Notes: generated by a model from the letters alone, not told the origin. 64,000 bases of DNA from Sequoia sempervirens (GCA_007258455.2 VDFB02270651.1:493342320-493406319); one strand, 5' to 3'. Shown: positions 10,780 through 20,650, numbered from the stretch's first letter. A program made the numbers and translations.

Positions 10780-11980
10780 TAGTGAAACTCTAGTCCTTAG
10801 AACTAATTACAAGGACCAATCTTGGTTATGGCACACTAGATATAAGAATTTAAATTTTAGAGGACTAAAATTACTCTCTTAAAAGCATATGGTGAAAGGA
10901 CTACCAGTCATCTCTCATGATGATCAAGTGTTTGAGGGTTGCATTGTTGGAAAACAACACCAAGATTCTTTCCTACTAGGAAGAGCTTGGAGAGCAAAAG
11001 TACCACTTGAATTGGTGCATACTGATATTTGTGGTCCAACGTAGACATTATCTCTTAGTAAGAATAAATATTTTTTAATCTTTGTGGATGATTTTAGTAG
11101 GACTTGGGTTTACTTCATCAAAGAAAAAATAGAAGCTCTTAGCAAATTTCAACAGTTCAAGGCTAGCGTGGAAAAATAAATTGGTTGTCCAATTAAAATG
11201 CTACATTCAGGATAGAGGGGGAGGATTCACCTCTAATGTTCATTTTAAGATTTTTGCAAAAATTATGGAATTCAAAGGAAACTGATTGCAAGTCATACTC
11301 CTCAACAGAATGGAGTTGTTGAATGTAAAAACCACACCATTATGGAAATGGCTAGAAGCATTCTTAAAGCCAAGGGTTTTCCAAACACCTTTTGGGCTGA
11401 AGCAGTTGCTACATCTGTCTATTTATTGAATAGATTTGCAACCAAAAGTGCAAAAAGTATGACACCTTATGAGGCATGGTGTGGGAGAAAACCTGGTATT
11501 GCATACTTGAGAGTTTTTGGATGTATTGCTTATGCTAACATAGCTGAACAAAAAGCCAAAAGTTTGATGAAAAAAGTGAGAAATGCATTTTCATTGGCTA
11601 TAGTGAGGAGACAAAGGGTTATCATTTGTATAATCCGGTAAGTGAAAATTTAATTGTTAGTAGAGATGTTATCTTTGCTAGAAGTGAAGCTTGGCAATGG
11701 ACTGAAAAGTTGAATAAGGAAAAGAAAAACATTATTGATTTAGAACTTGATGTACCGTCTTCTCATGGTTCGAGCAACAACTCAATTCCTATTGCACCAC
11801 CTTCATTGAGCTCACCATCTTCTCCATCTAGTTTGAGTCTTAGTCCTTCAAGAAAGGCAAAAAGTCATAAAGAAACTTATAAAGGTACTACTAGTCTTGA
11901 TGCAACTGTAAATTTTGCTTTATTATCTCATATTCAAGTTGAGCCAATACAAGTTGAGGATGCAATAAAACAAGAAGTGT
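10780..11980 (+). pseudogene. copia integrase, copy A
   Basis: The GAG_pre-integrase region (LWHTRYKNLNFRGLKLL, about 10828) is followed by the catalytic core with ELVHTDICGP (first Asp), FLIFVDDFSRTWVYF (second conserved block), and the DDE Glu region with ARSILKAKGFPNTFWAEAV at 11345-11410. The fold continues through YEAWCGRKPGIAYLRVFGC to the SRDVIF block at 11650. There are stops at 10879, 11041 and 11177 and frameshifts near 11210 and 11630. The protein would insert the element cDNA; this copy cannot. Confidence 0.85.
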
Positions 11981-12990
11981 GGATTAAAGCCATGAATGAA
12001 GAAATTGCTTCAATTGAAAAATGAGAAACATGGGAACTAGTTGATCTTCCACTTGAAAAAGATGTTATTGGGTTGAAATGGATTTATAAAACTAAAGATA
12101 AAGTTGATGGATCTATTGAAAGGTATAAAGCAAGATTAGTGGCAAAGGGGTTTTCTCAATAGCCAAGTATTGATTACACATAAACCTATTCTCGTGTTGC
12201 TAGATTAGACACCATAAGAACAATTTTATCATTAGCAGCCCAACATAAGCGGAAAGTTTATCAATTTGATGTTAAATCAACCTTTTTGAATGGTTATCTG
12301 AATGAAGAAGTGTTTGTAGAACAACCACTTGGTTATGAAGTTGCAGGACAAGAACAAAAAGTCTACAAGTTAAAAAAGACACTTTATGGGCTCAAGTAGG
12401 CGCCTAGAGCTTGATACAATAGGATATATAATTATCTTTAGAAAAATGGTTTTAGAAAGAGTGAAAGTGAGCCCACATTATATGTGAAATTTTGGAACAC
12501 AAGTGATTTACTTATCATATGTATATATGTAAATGATCTAATATACACAGGAAATAGTGAAGAGTTAATGGATGATTTTAGAAATGTAATAAAGTCTGAA
12601 TTTGAAATGATAGAATTAGTTTAATGCTTTATTTCCTTGAAATTGAGGTAAGACAACAAAATGATGGGATTTTCATTTCACAAGATAAGTATGTCAATGA
12701 TTTACTTGATAAATTCAAGATGAAGAATTGCAAACCGATGAATACACCTTTGAACATGAATGAAAAATTGGTTAAGGATGATGGTTTTGAAAAAATAGAT
12801 GCAACATTGTATAAGAGTCTTGTTTGCAGCCTTATGTATTTAACAACTACTAGACCAAATATCATGTTTGTTGTTAGTTTGCTTTCAAGGTATATACAAA
12901 ATCCAAGTAAGATGCATTTTTGTGCAATGAAAAGAGTTTTAAGATATGTTCGGGGTACAAGTAGTTTTGGCATTTGGTATGCTCCTGTAA
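11980..12990 (+). pseudogene. copia reverse transcriptase, copy A
   Basis: The RT begins around WIKAMNEEIASIEK and continues WELVDLP, GLKWIYKTK, RYKARLVAKGFSQ, VYQFDVKSTFLNGYL (first catalytic Asp, normally DVKSAFLNG), and the active-site strand YVNDL at about 12530, where the usual YVDDL has its first Asp changed to Asn. In-frame stops occur at 12022, 12160, 12181, 12397, 12412 and 12439, and a frameshift near 12620 moves to the 12624-13085 frame (LYFLEIEVRQ, the YFLG(I/L)E motif). Catalytic function is lost. Confidence 0.9.
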
Positions 12991-13492
12991 ATGATTTTGG
13001 TTTAATTGGATTTATAGACATTGATTGGGCTGATTCTATATATGACAGAAAAAACACTTCAGGTTTATATTTTCCTTGGGTTTAGGTGCCATTTCTTGGT
13101 CTTCAAAAAAACAATCTTTAGTCTCTTTATCCTCAACTGAAGGTGAGTACATTACTGCAACTTCAGCTTCCTGCCAAACAGTATGGCTGAGAAGAATCTT
13201 AACAGACTTAAAACAAAAACAAACTATGTCAATTGTGATATATTGTGGCAATAACTCCGCAATTGTCATCACTAAGAATCTTGTCTTTCATAATAGAACA
13301 AAACGCATTGATATCAAATATAATTTTGTTAGGAATCTTGTGGCTAAGGAACATATTGAATTAAAGTTTTGCAATACCAGTGATCAGATACTGACCAAAG
13401 CAATTAGAAAAGAAAGTTTTGAAAGATTAAGGCAAATCATGGGTGTTTGCACATTCAGCATTAAGGGGGAGATTGAAGGCACAAATGCTTAA
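12991..13492 (+). pseudogene. copia RNase H, copy A
   Basis: The RNase H part starts GFIDIDWADSIYDRKNTSG (the normal form is G(Y/F)SDADWAG...DRKSTSG). It shifts frame near 13080 into GAISWSSKKQSLVSLSSTEGEYI (usually SSTEAEY). It then carries YCGNNSAIVITKNLVFHNRTKRIDI, the normally CDN(x)SAI(x)L(x)NPV(x)H(x)RTKHI block, and ends before the PPT. Both frames are long, so this is one of the better preserved parts. The last codons run into the 3' LTR. Confidence 0.9.
13462..13472 (+). other. polypurine tract of copia A
   Basis: A purine run with AAGGGGGAGA ends one base before the 3' LTR start; it is the plus-strand primer site of the copia element. Confidence 0.9.
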
Positions 13493-14050
13493 TGCTAGCC
13501 TAGTAGTTTGATGAAGACACGTTGCATTCTCCACTGCCCAAGTATGCTTGACAGTCAATATGTTTGGTGTCTTTTTTTATCCAAACTTTTTAAAGTTTAT
13601 CGGAGATGTAAATACGTTGGCGTAACAATTTTGACACCTGTAATGTAATGTGACAGTTGTTAATACCCTCTCTTCAAAAGTTCCACGCAGCTGCACATAG
13701 AAAGGAGGTTTTGTACGCTGCTGTTCTACTCCCTGCAGGTTTTATGTGCAGAAGCTCCTGTAGGATACAAAAGTGCAGATGCTGTCAGCATCAAGTTTCC
13801 TCTGTCAAGAATGTACTGGTCAGATATTTAAACACTGTATTTGGGCTAACTTCTGATCAAATAAAAGTTCAGCTTTAATGCAAGTTTACAGTGAAATGTT
13901 TGTTTTAAAGTTTTCTAATGAATAGATAATTTGTCATTGCTGTAGCAATGTGTTGCCCTGTTGTTTTGTATAAAATCCACTCTATTTGATGAAATGTTTG
14001 TGCCGAAACTTTTATATCTTTGCAAGTGGATTCTCCTCCTAAAACCAACA
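13474..14050 (+). repeat. 3' LTR of copia A
   Basis: It starts TGAAGGCAC and ends CCAACA. TATAAAA lies at 13969-13975. A short stretch present in the 5' LTR around 9100-9125 is missing here. Confidence 0.92.
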
Positions 14051-14055
14051 AAACA
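14051..14055. repeat. target site duplication AAACA, right side of copia A
   Basis: It matches 8643-8647. Confidence 0.9.
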
Positions 14056-14490
14056 TTCCAAGCGGATTGGTGGCCTATCGGGGTTTCTATCAATCTATTC
14101 GACCTGCGTGGCAGAAGCTCTTGACTCTGAATCTTAACATCTCTGCATTTCAACTCCTTTGAAAAACTTAACTACTGGAAAATTCGGTGGAGGATCTCAA
14201 ATCTCATTGGATGTCATCCAAAGTCCAAACACAACGCAACCACAAACATGCCTAAAGCTGCTGATAAAGGTCCCATGGCAGAAAATATAGAGGTTTTCGA
14301 AACCTCATCGGCCCCCGAAGTGATTGTCAGAACCACAAAAAGTTCCAACGCATGGAAAAATGTGTTCGTCGTTCAGAAAATAAAGATGCTGTTGGTCTTA
14401 CCTTAGAATCACTTGCTAGAATGTTGCCATTAGCAGGGTCTCAGATTGAAATCCCAATGATTGGTTCAGTCAAGAGTGACATAATTGGCT
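14056..14490. other. unassigned stretch after copia A, possibly gene-derived
   Basis: This is less AT-rich than its surroundings. One frame from about 14250 reads for some 50 codons with a Ser/Thr-rich acidic composition, and another at 14352-14490 reads without stops. The look is of degraded coding sequence, but I could not match a family. It is present in copy B at 42568-43005 with few changes. Confidence 0.35.
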
Positions 14491-14494
14491 CTAA

Positions 14495-14770
14495 GAAAAT
14501 TCACCAGCAATTTACAGTCGGAAAATTCATCACCAATAATTTATTATGGGAAAATTCACTGCCATGACAAATTCACCTCCAGGAAAATTCACCACCAGCA
14601 ATTCACAACTGCCGAAAATTCATCTCATTAAAAGTTTGCAATTAATTTTCTGTTGCAGTGAATTGCTGGTGGTGAATTTTCCTATAGTGAATTGCTGGTG
14701 GTGAATTTTCCTATAGTGAATTGTTGGCGGTAAATTTTCTGACAGATGAATTGTTGACGATGAATTTACC
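14495..14770. repeat. inverted-repeat cluster (foldback-like)
   Basis: The motif GAAAATTCACCACCAGCAAT occurs in degenerate form about five times in the left half (14497-14625). Its reverse complement, ATTGCTGGTGGTGAATTTTC, occurs several times in the right half (14660-14770), around a short AT-rich centre. The strand could fold into a long imperfect hairpin. This resembles a foldback or MITE-type element. No clear TSD was seen. Copy B (about 43013-43280) has a shorter centre. Confidence 0.7.
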
Positions 14771-14802
14771 TGATGCCGACATAATCAAGCAATTTGATGG
14801 CC

Positions 14803-15344
14803 TTAAAGGTTATAAGAATAGGAAAGCCGGTGGATGCTAGTAGTGGAACCGGAGGTTCACTCTTAGCAACTTGTTCTGTAGTATGTGGCGTAACTGCATT
14901 TGCAGCAGTTATTGAGGAGAAGCTAAATATCCCAGAAGGTAAGGTTGTTGGTATTGTAAAATTCTTTCAGTGTTGGTGTTCTATTAAAGGTTATAAGAAT
15001 AGGAAAGCCGGTGGATGCTAGTAGTGGAACCGGAGGTTCACTCTTAGCAACTTGTTCTGTAGTATGTGGTGTAACTGCATTTGCAGCAGTTATTGAGGAG
15101 AAGCTAAATATCCCAGAAGGTAAGGTTGTTGGTATTGTAAAATTCTTTCAGTGTTGGTGTTCTATTAAAGGTTATAAGAATAGGAAAGCCGGTGGATGCT
15201 AGTAGTGGAACCGGAGGTTCACTCTTAGCAACTTGTTCTGTAGTATGTGGCGTAACTGCATTTGCAGCAGTTATTGAGGAGAAGCTAAATATCCCAGAAG
15301 GTAAGGTTGTTGGTATTGTAAAATTCTTTCAGTGTTGGTGTTCT
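14803..15344 (+). repeat. 181-bp tandem array, three units, RPN2-derived
   Basis: Units lie at about 14803-14982, 14983-15163 and 15164-15344 and are nearly identical to each other. Each carries one copy of an RPN2 coding block. Copy B has only two units (43309-43670). The right edge of the last unit joins directly to the rest of the RPN2 fragment. Confidence 0.95.
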
Positions 15345-15800
15345 AGGAAGCTCCACTGAAATGTATCATCAACTTGATTCTTTGAGGCATTTGGAGAAAA
15401 ACAGTGTTACTATTCCTTTGGTCCTATCAACCTCAGCTACGACACTTTCATTGACATCAAGAGATCTTTTAAAGGTGAGAGTTATTATTGTGTTGGATCA
15501 GCTACACTTCTAGTGGTTCCTAACCTTTCCCCTGTTATCAAGTCAAATTCCAAAGGTGCTCCTATAATTCATGATCAGAAGCTTGATTTCAATCCAGAAA
15601 GCTTGGATTACACACTGGATATCCTCTCCAAGAGTGTAGACATTGGAAAATATTCTCTAAATTTTAAGGTTTTTCCACATGATGCTGAACATGTGAAAAC
15701 TTATCCTGCTGGAGGCCAAGTTCAGGCACTCATTGCTGTTACAGGGATTATCCCGATCAGTAATTCTGAGATAGCTATATTAGATACCGACTCTTCCTGA
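14803..15800 (+). pseudogene. RPN2: RPN2 (ribophorin II) oligosaccharyltransferase subunit fragment, copy A
   Basis: The product resembles the middle of plant RPN2 (HAP6 in Arabidopsis), an ER membrane subunit of the oligosaccharyltransferase that N-glycosylates nascent proteins. Each 181-bp unit encodes GSLLATCSVVCGVTAFAAVI then EEKLNIPEGKVVGIVKFF. After the last unit a one-base frame change gives GVGVLGSSTEMYHQLDSLRH, the direct continuation of the family sequence. The frame at 15513-15800 covers the next block (SKGAPIIHDQKLDFNPESLD through ITGIIPISNSEIAILDTDSS-like text) and stops at 15798. The N-terminal half and the C-terminal membrane segments are missing. The blocks join without an intron, so it may be a retrocopy piece or one long exon. 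Confidence 0.8.
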
Positions 15801-16760
15801 ATTTGGAGAAGCATTAAAAGCAATGAATGCGGGTTCCTTGAACTTTTGAGACAAAACGACTGATATGAGAGAAATTATATGTGGTCTCTTATAAATTATA
15901 AGTATGACTAATTCTAATTGAAGTTCATCAACTTGTATGACATCTTTAGGATTGAGACCTCGAAGACCATAACATAGCCAAACCTTTGCCAAAATACTAT
16001 ATATTGTAAATAAATACTTCAAATGTAAATAAAAAAAAATCAAATGTTGATCAAAAGTGGATCCATACTTGAATACATGAGAACCTCTAATGTTATATAA
16101 GAAAAACATAAATACATTCATGAAGAAGTGAAATAAGTATTTTTTTGTCTCAAATAAAATATCATAACTATCCACTATAAATGTGCCATTTAAAAAATAA
16201 AATGCTCATTTAATAAAATAAGACACTCATTTAAACAAGTATTGTATGTGATGCTATCACATTAGCCATACAAACCATTCAAAATTGTGTGTTTACTCTT
16301 TTGTTTCCATTATGTCTTGTGTTCAATGTTTTGTCTCTACACTAAAATAAAATCAAACTATTCAAAATTGAGTGGCCAAGATTTGTCTCTACACTAACTA
16401 TTGAAGACTTGATTAGAGGAGAGGATTTGTCTCTACGCTAACTACTTTTATGTAAAATAGATTTTATTTTCTTTTAAATTAGAAGATTTGTCTCTATGCT
16501 AACTATTTTTATGTAAAATAGATTTTATTCTCTTTTGAATTTTGAAGACGTAATTAGAAAAGAGGATTAAATGTGAGGGTCAGAGTTAAAATACAAACTA
16601 TTCAAAATTGCGTGTCTAATCTTTTGTTTCCATTTATGGCTTGTGTTTAATGTTTTGTCTCTACAATATCTTCACTTGTATAATTTGACATGCTGTGGAA
16701 AATACCTCCTACTTATCAATTGATGAGCTAAAGGGGCTCTATAATGAATGGTTCGTAAGG
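15801..16760. other. AT-rich non-coding stretch, copy A
   Basis: No gene was recognised; a minus-strand open frame at 16175-15780 has no family resemblance. TTTGTCTCTAC recurs at about 60-base spacing between 16380 and 16500, and again near 16330 and 16655, suggesting a decayed minisatellite. Confidence 0.5.
16420..16541. repeat. two 61-bp direct repeats
   Basis: Units at about 16420-16480 and 16481-16541 share AGATTTGTCTCTA-GCTAACT and a following TTTATGTAAAATAGATTTTA block with a few mismatches. The counterpart in copy B is 44743-44863. Confidence 0.8.
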
Positions 16761-16799
16761 CACAACACTTGCTGAAGGTTTTGCAAATGGGGTTGCAAG

Positions 16800-16880
16800 C
16801 TAAGCGGGCTTAACCTTGGAGAAAACTCTATGGTTAAGCACCCTTGAGCTGGGGTAGTACTGGGATGGGTGACCTCCCGT
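16800..16880 (+). pseudogene. 5S rRNA-like sequence, copy A
   Basis: The stretch includes GTAGTACTGGGATGGGTGAC (16853-16872), which is the intermediate element and C-box region of the 5S rRNA internal promoter. It is preceded by a GGTTAAGC(x)CCCTTGAGC segment like the A-box region. Only about the 3' two-thirds of 5S resembles, and the CCTCCTGGGAAGTCC end is degraded. The upstream CTTAACCTTGGAG text resembles plant 5S-carrying retroelements (Cassandra TRIM LTRs or 5S-derived SINEs) more than an rDNA unit. It is not a functional 5S gene. Confidence 0.65.
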
Positions 16881-16929
16881 GCTTCACCTCTGTGAGCCTC
16901 ACCTATATGCAATGAGTGCTGACTGGACC

Positions 16930-17324
16930 ATTCACTATAATGAGAGATGGGTTCTTATGAACCACTACTCATGAAACATGAGTCAATAAGTTTAACTCTA
17001 AATCTACAGGGTTGAATCCTATAGCAATATCATAAATTGTATAATCTTCCAAAGAGATCACATACCGCCGATCGTCTAAATATGCAAACCTCGATTGCTT
17101 TTCCGTCCTCTGTCTCTTATCAGTCCATACGAAAACGCTGATATAATCCCTAAAAAATACAAATGGATTGACACTTTTTTCCATGCTTTCATCGATTAAA
17201 GCAATGAAATAAAAAATAAGGGTGTTAAAAGCCAATCAGATGTGACTTAATCGAGATTAACCTCATTGAATACTCAAATGTTTTTCTTGGTTCTCACGCC
17301 TATTTTGGGTGGTGTGGCCGGGAT
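16930..17324. other. non-coding stretch between 5S-like sequence and EIL fragment, copy A
   Basis: Nothing is recognised. A minus-strand open frame (17235-16969) has no family resemblance and is shortened in copy B. Confidence 0.4.
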
Positions 17325-17670
17325 AAGCACAGATGACTTCAAGAGCGACAGGGAAATTCAACTGAATAGAATAATTCCACGCACAAGGATTTGTGTACGG
17401 TATAGTACCTGAGAAAGTTTAACCTGTAAGTGGTGGAAAGAAAAAAATGGAGTTTGATAAGAATGATCCAGTAGCAATTGGAAAGTATCAAGCTGAGAAC
17501 AACTCTAGGGATACACACGAGAACAATTCAATTGTTTCTTAAAATGTTCATTCACTTCAGGATCTTCAAGACACTACTTTGGGTTCCTTGCTGTCTTCTT
17601 TAATGCAACTCTGTGATCCTGTACAGCGAAGATTTCCTTTGGAGAAATTTTCGATGTTTAGAGACTCCTA
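17325..17670 (+). pseudogene. deleted EIL DNA-binding-domain fragment, copy A
   Basis: This is homologous to the EIL gene just downstream. It starts at the AAGCACAGA(C/T)GACTT position (about codon 43 of EIL) and jumps by an internal deletion to the ACAAGGATTTGTGTA region (about codon 97). It has a second deletion around the GASDN block, then follows the gene through [33 protein letters not shown] and QRRFPLEK, where similarity ends at about 17665. It has stops at 17409 and 17540. It is a partial, decayed copy of the domain about 0.6 kb upstream of the gene; its counterpart in copy B is 45642-45990. Confidence 0.85.
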
Positions 17671-18241
17671 TTTCGATGTTGCTTTTCTAGATGTTAGGAG
17701 AAATATAATATGGTGGTCACTCGGTTCATTGATCTTTTGGGTTTCTTTGGTTCTATATTTGAGTACTTGGATAGATTTTTGAGGTTAGTGATGTTTATTG
17801 ATGCATTTTTTGGGTGGTGTTTCTCCAAATCCAATCTCTGATGGGCAACTGGGTTTCTTCTCAAGATGCTTTTTGTTTTTTTTTGTTTTTTTGTTTTCTT
17901 TTTCCAGTTGCTTGGGTGAATTCTTAGATACTTTTACTGGTACCCAGTTCCCTTTCTTCTGTTTTTACATTTTGCAGGGCTAGGGTGTTTTGTCCTGTTA
18001 TTAGGTGTAATCCACAGGCCATTCCCAGGTCACCAGGATTGCGTGGCCTCTGGCAATCATTACAACCAGTGTCTCAGAGTTTTGAATTCAGGGACCCTAA
18101 TAAGCGTGTGCTAGTATTTTAACTCTGATCCTCACCATCACAAAGGCTTCTAGATTAAATTTCTCTGTTTCATGGTTCTTTTCCCTGTTTTGGTAGAGGG
18201 AATCATTTAGAACTTAGACGTGGAGCTTACGGGATCAAGAA
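17671..18241 (+). other. EIL-A upstream region with candidate 5' UTR intron
   Basis: The T-rich stretch has candidate 3' splice sites (polypyrimidine then CAG at about 17976-17978, or TTTTGGTAG near 18197) ahead of the start codon. Intron-containing 5' UTRs are common in plant EIN3/EIL genes. No TATA box was assigned. The region differs from its copy B counterpart at more positions than most of the duplication. Confidence 0.35.
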
Positions 18242-20088
18242 ATGGGTTCTGACATTGGGGCTGCCGAGAATTTTGATGTTGGTGTTATCGATATGGCTGA
18301 AGATGATGTTAGCGAAGAGGAAATAGATTTGTATGAATTGGAGAAACGCATGTGGAAAGACCCGGTTAAGCACAGACGACTTAAAGAGCGACAGAGAATT
18401 GCAACTGAGCAAAATAATGGCAAGTCAAAACACAAACAATCATCAGAGCAGGCTAGAAGAAAGAAGATGGCCCGAGCCCAAGATGGTATTTTGAAATATA
18501 TGTTTAAAATGATGGAAGTTTGCCAAGCACAAGGATTTGTGTATGGTATAATACCTGGGAAAGGGAAACCTGTAAGCGGTGCTTCAGATAACATGAGAGC
18601 ATGGTGGAAAGAAAAAGTGAAGTTTGATAAGAATGGTCCAGCAGCAATTGCAAAGTATCAAGCTGATAGCAAGTCTAGGGATACACAAAAGAACAATTCA
18701 AACGTTTCTTCAAATGTTCATTCACTTCAGGATCTTCAAGACACTACTTTGGGTTCGTTGTTGTCTTCTCTAATGCAACACTGTGATCCTCCACAGCGAA
18801 GATTTCCTTTGGCGAAGGCTATACCACCTCCTTGGTGGCCTTCAGGGGATGAAGATTGGTGGCCTCAATTGGGTTTACAGAAGGGTCAAAGTTCTCCCCC
18901 TTACAAAAAGCCTCATGAATTGAAAAGGTATGGAAAGTTGGCGTTCTCACTGCAGTGATTAAACACATGTCTCCAAATATTGCAAAGATTAGGAAGCTAG
19001 TTAGACAGTCAAAGTGCTTGCAGGATAAGATGACTGCCAAGGAGACTGCAACTTGGTTGGGAGTTTTGAATCAAGAAGAAGCTCAGACATGGTCAGTTGA
19101 TAAAGGCAATGGAGCATCTAACAACTCTAGCATTAGTGCAAGTGAATATGATGTGGAAAGTTGTGATGATTTCCAAAGTTCAGATTCTGCAAAATGTGAT
19201 GCTCGAAACAGGGAGGAAGATGCTAATCCTTGTGAAAGAGAGATTTTAAATAAGAAAGATACCGACAATTCATCCGTGGTTGTTCAGAATGGAGACATGA
19301 CATCAGCTTCTAAGAAAAAAAGGGGTCGTGGAAAACGTTCAATCAAAGAGCAGCGAACATTTATGTGTGCTAATGAGGGATGTCCACATCAGGATCAGAG
19401 TAATTGCTTTTCTGATATTAATCAAAGGAATTCACATGCAAATAACTGCCCTTATAGATCTCAAGCACAAGTAACTATGAATGAGAATGCTGGGAATAAT
19501 CAAGTAACATTGTATACAGAGACCTTGGACCATTTGAATCCGCAAGATGGCAGCAGGGAAGGCATTTTTAAAGCAACTATGACAAGTAATAAAGTTATTC
19601 CTCAATGCACTTTTGCCTTTCCTTCAGTGCAAACAGTTTCTCAGTACATGTACGGGGAAAGTGAACCCCATAGTGTATTAAGCAATTTCAACAATACTGA
19701 TGTGCCTGCTGATCAACTCTTTGTAGATAGATTCAATGAACTAAATGGAAGTTCAAATACTAAACAACAGCTGCAACCACAGACCAGTGTGAATCAAGCA
19801 GATCACGGAACTATTGAAATTCATGGTGATGCAAGTGCAGTATTTGAACCACCTTTGGTAGTGAACAGCAGTTCAAATGAACTCTGTGGAAGTATAGCTG
19901 ATTGGCAGAGGGATGGATTCAATACTGACACTGGGAAATTTGTTGGGAACCATTTTGAGTCTTCTTCTGATTGCCTTAGAGTGGATTATCTTGGTAGTCC
20001 ATTTAATTTTGGAATTGTTGGTAGTGACCTGGACTTCTCATTTGATGATTCATTTGTTGAGGACATGATTCAATATTGGGGAGCTTAG
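18242..20088 (+). pseudogene. EIL: EIN3-like (EIL) transcription factor with a frameshift, copy A
   Basis: Homologous along its full length to the intact EIL-B gene (46551-48398). One A is missing in the run at 18923-18926 (AAAA where B has AAAAA). The first frame therefore ends at 18958 after 238 residues, and the rest continues in another frame (18955-20088). The break falls inside the DNA-binding domain at codons 228-229, in the [16 protein letters not shown] block that is near-invariant in the family, so the truncated product should not bind DNA. The first 240 codons also carry about a dozen amino-acid differences from B, several at family-conserved positions (for example Arg to Pro after MWKD, and loss of Arg in KVRFD). 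The second half differs at only about three residues. A one-base consensus error in a homopolymer is the main alternative to a real pseudogene. Confidence 0.9.
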
Positions 20089-20650
20089 AATTAGTAGTCC
20101 CTCGAAGATGCTACATATTTAACTTGAGTGCAGGACCACAATTATTCTCTACTGATCACATAGGCTAGGGAACATTTGCATTTTGTCATGTTACAAACAA
20201 GTAAAATCATGTGAAAAAAGATTTTCTTCTTGTTTCATATAAATATTAGGAGGAATGATAATGGGATCACATATGACTGCATGCAGGCAGAGGAAAGCAG
20301 AATTTTTGTGAGGATGTAGAACTGCGCAAGGTATTTGAATAATTCTAAAGCTTATGGTGTTAACATCCCAGGCTGGCTTTATAATGCTTTCCAAGCATCC
20401 CAACATTCAATAAAAATAATGTTGTAAAGATCTTAGAGATATTTCAATGGGTTTCCAATTGTCCAAATGCATTATGTGGTTTAATACTCTTCCTTTGCTT
20501 ATTGATTTCAGAAAGCTCAGAACTTTTTAATGTTGCAGGAAAGATGTTTGGACCTGTTCTTGGTTTTCTCTGGGGAATTTTTTCAATTTAGATTTGGTTG
20601 GAGATGCCGCCCTTAAAGTATCTTTGAAATGGGACAGAACGTATTTCCAA
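20089..20650 (+). other. EIL-A 3' UTR region
   Basis: AATAAA at 20409-20414, about 320 bases after the stop, is a plausible polyadenylation signal. The sequence is nearly identical in copy B, which suggests it was part of the transcribed unit. Confidence 0.45.

Larger units (their letters stand above)
8648..14050 (+). mobile_element. complete but inactivated Ty1/copia retrotransposon, copy A
   Basis: The full structure is present: AAACA TSD, 5' LTR (8648-9295), iMet PBS (9297-9308), gag, protease, integrase, RT, RNase H, PPT (about 13462-13472), 3' LTR (13474-14050), AAACA TSD. The PR-IN-RT-RH order defines Ty1/copia. Many in-frame stops and several frameshifts make it inactive. The two LTRs differ at roughly 20 of the first 240 positions, while each LTR is nearly identical to its counterpart in copy B, so insertion long predates the segment duplication. 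Confidence 0.95.

Noticed and set aside
12629..13057. 142-codon minus-strand open frame opposite the copia RT/RNase H, also at 41111-41539
   Set aside because: It is the antisense shadow of a well-supported copia frame. Both copies have it only because the plus strand is conserved by recent duplication.
16800..16880. A functional 5S rRNA gene
   Set aside because: Only part of the 5S sequence is recognisable, the 3' end is degraded, and there is no T-run terminator directly after it.
18235..18594. 119-codon minus-strand frame opposite EIL, also at 46544-46903
   Set aside because: Shadow of the conserved EIL coding strand, with no independent support.
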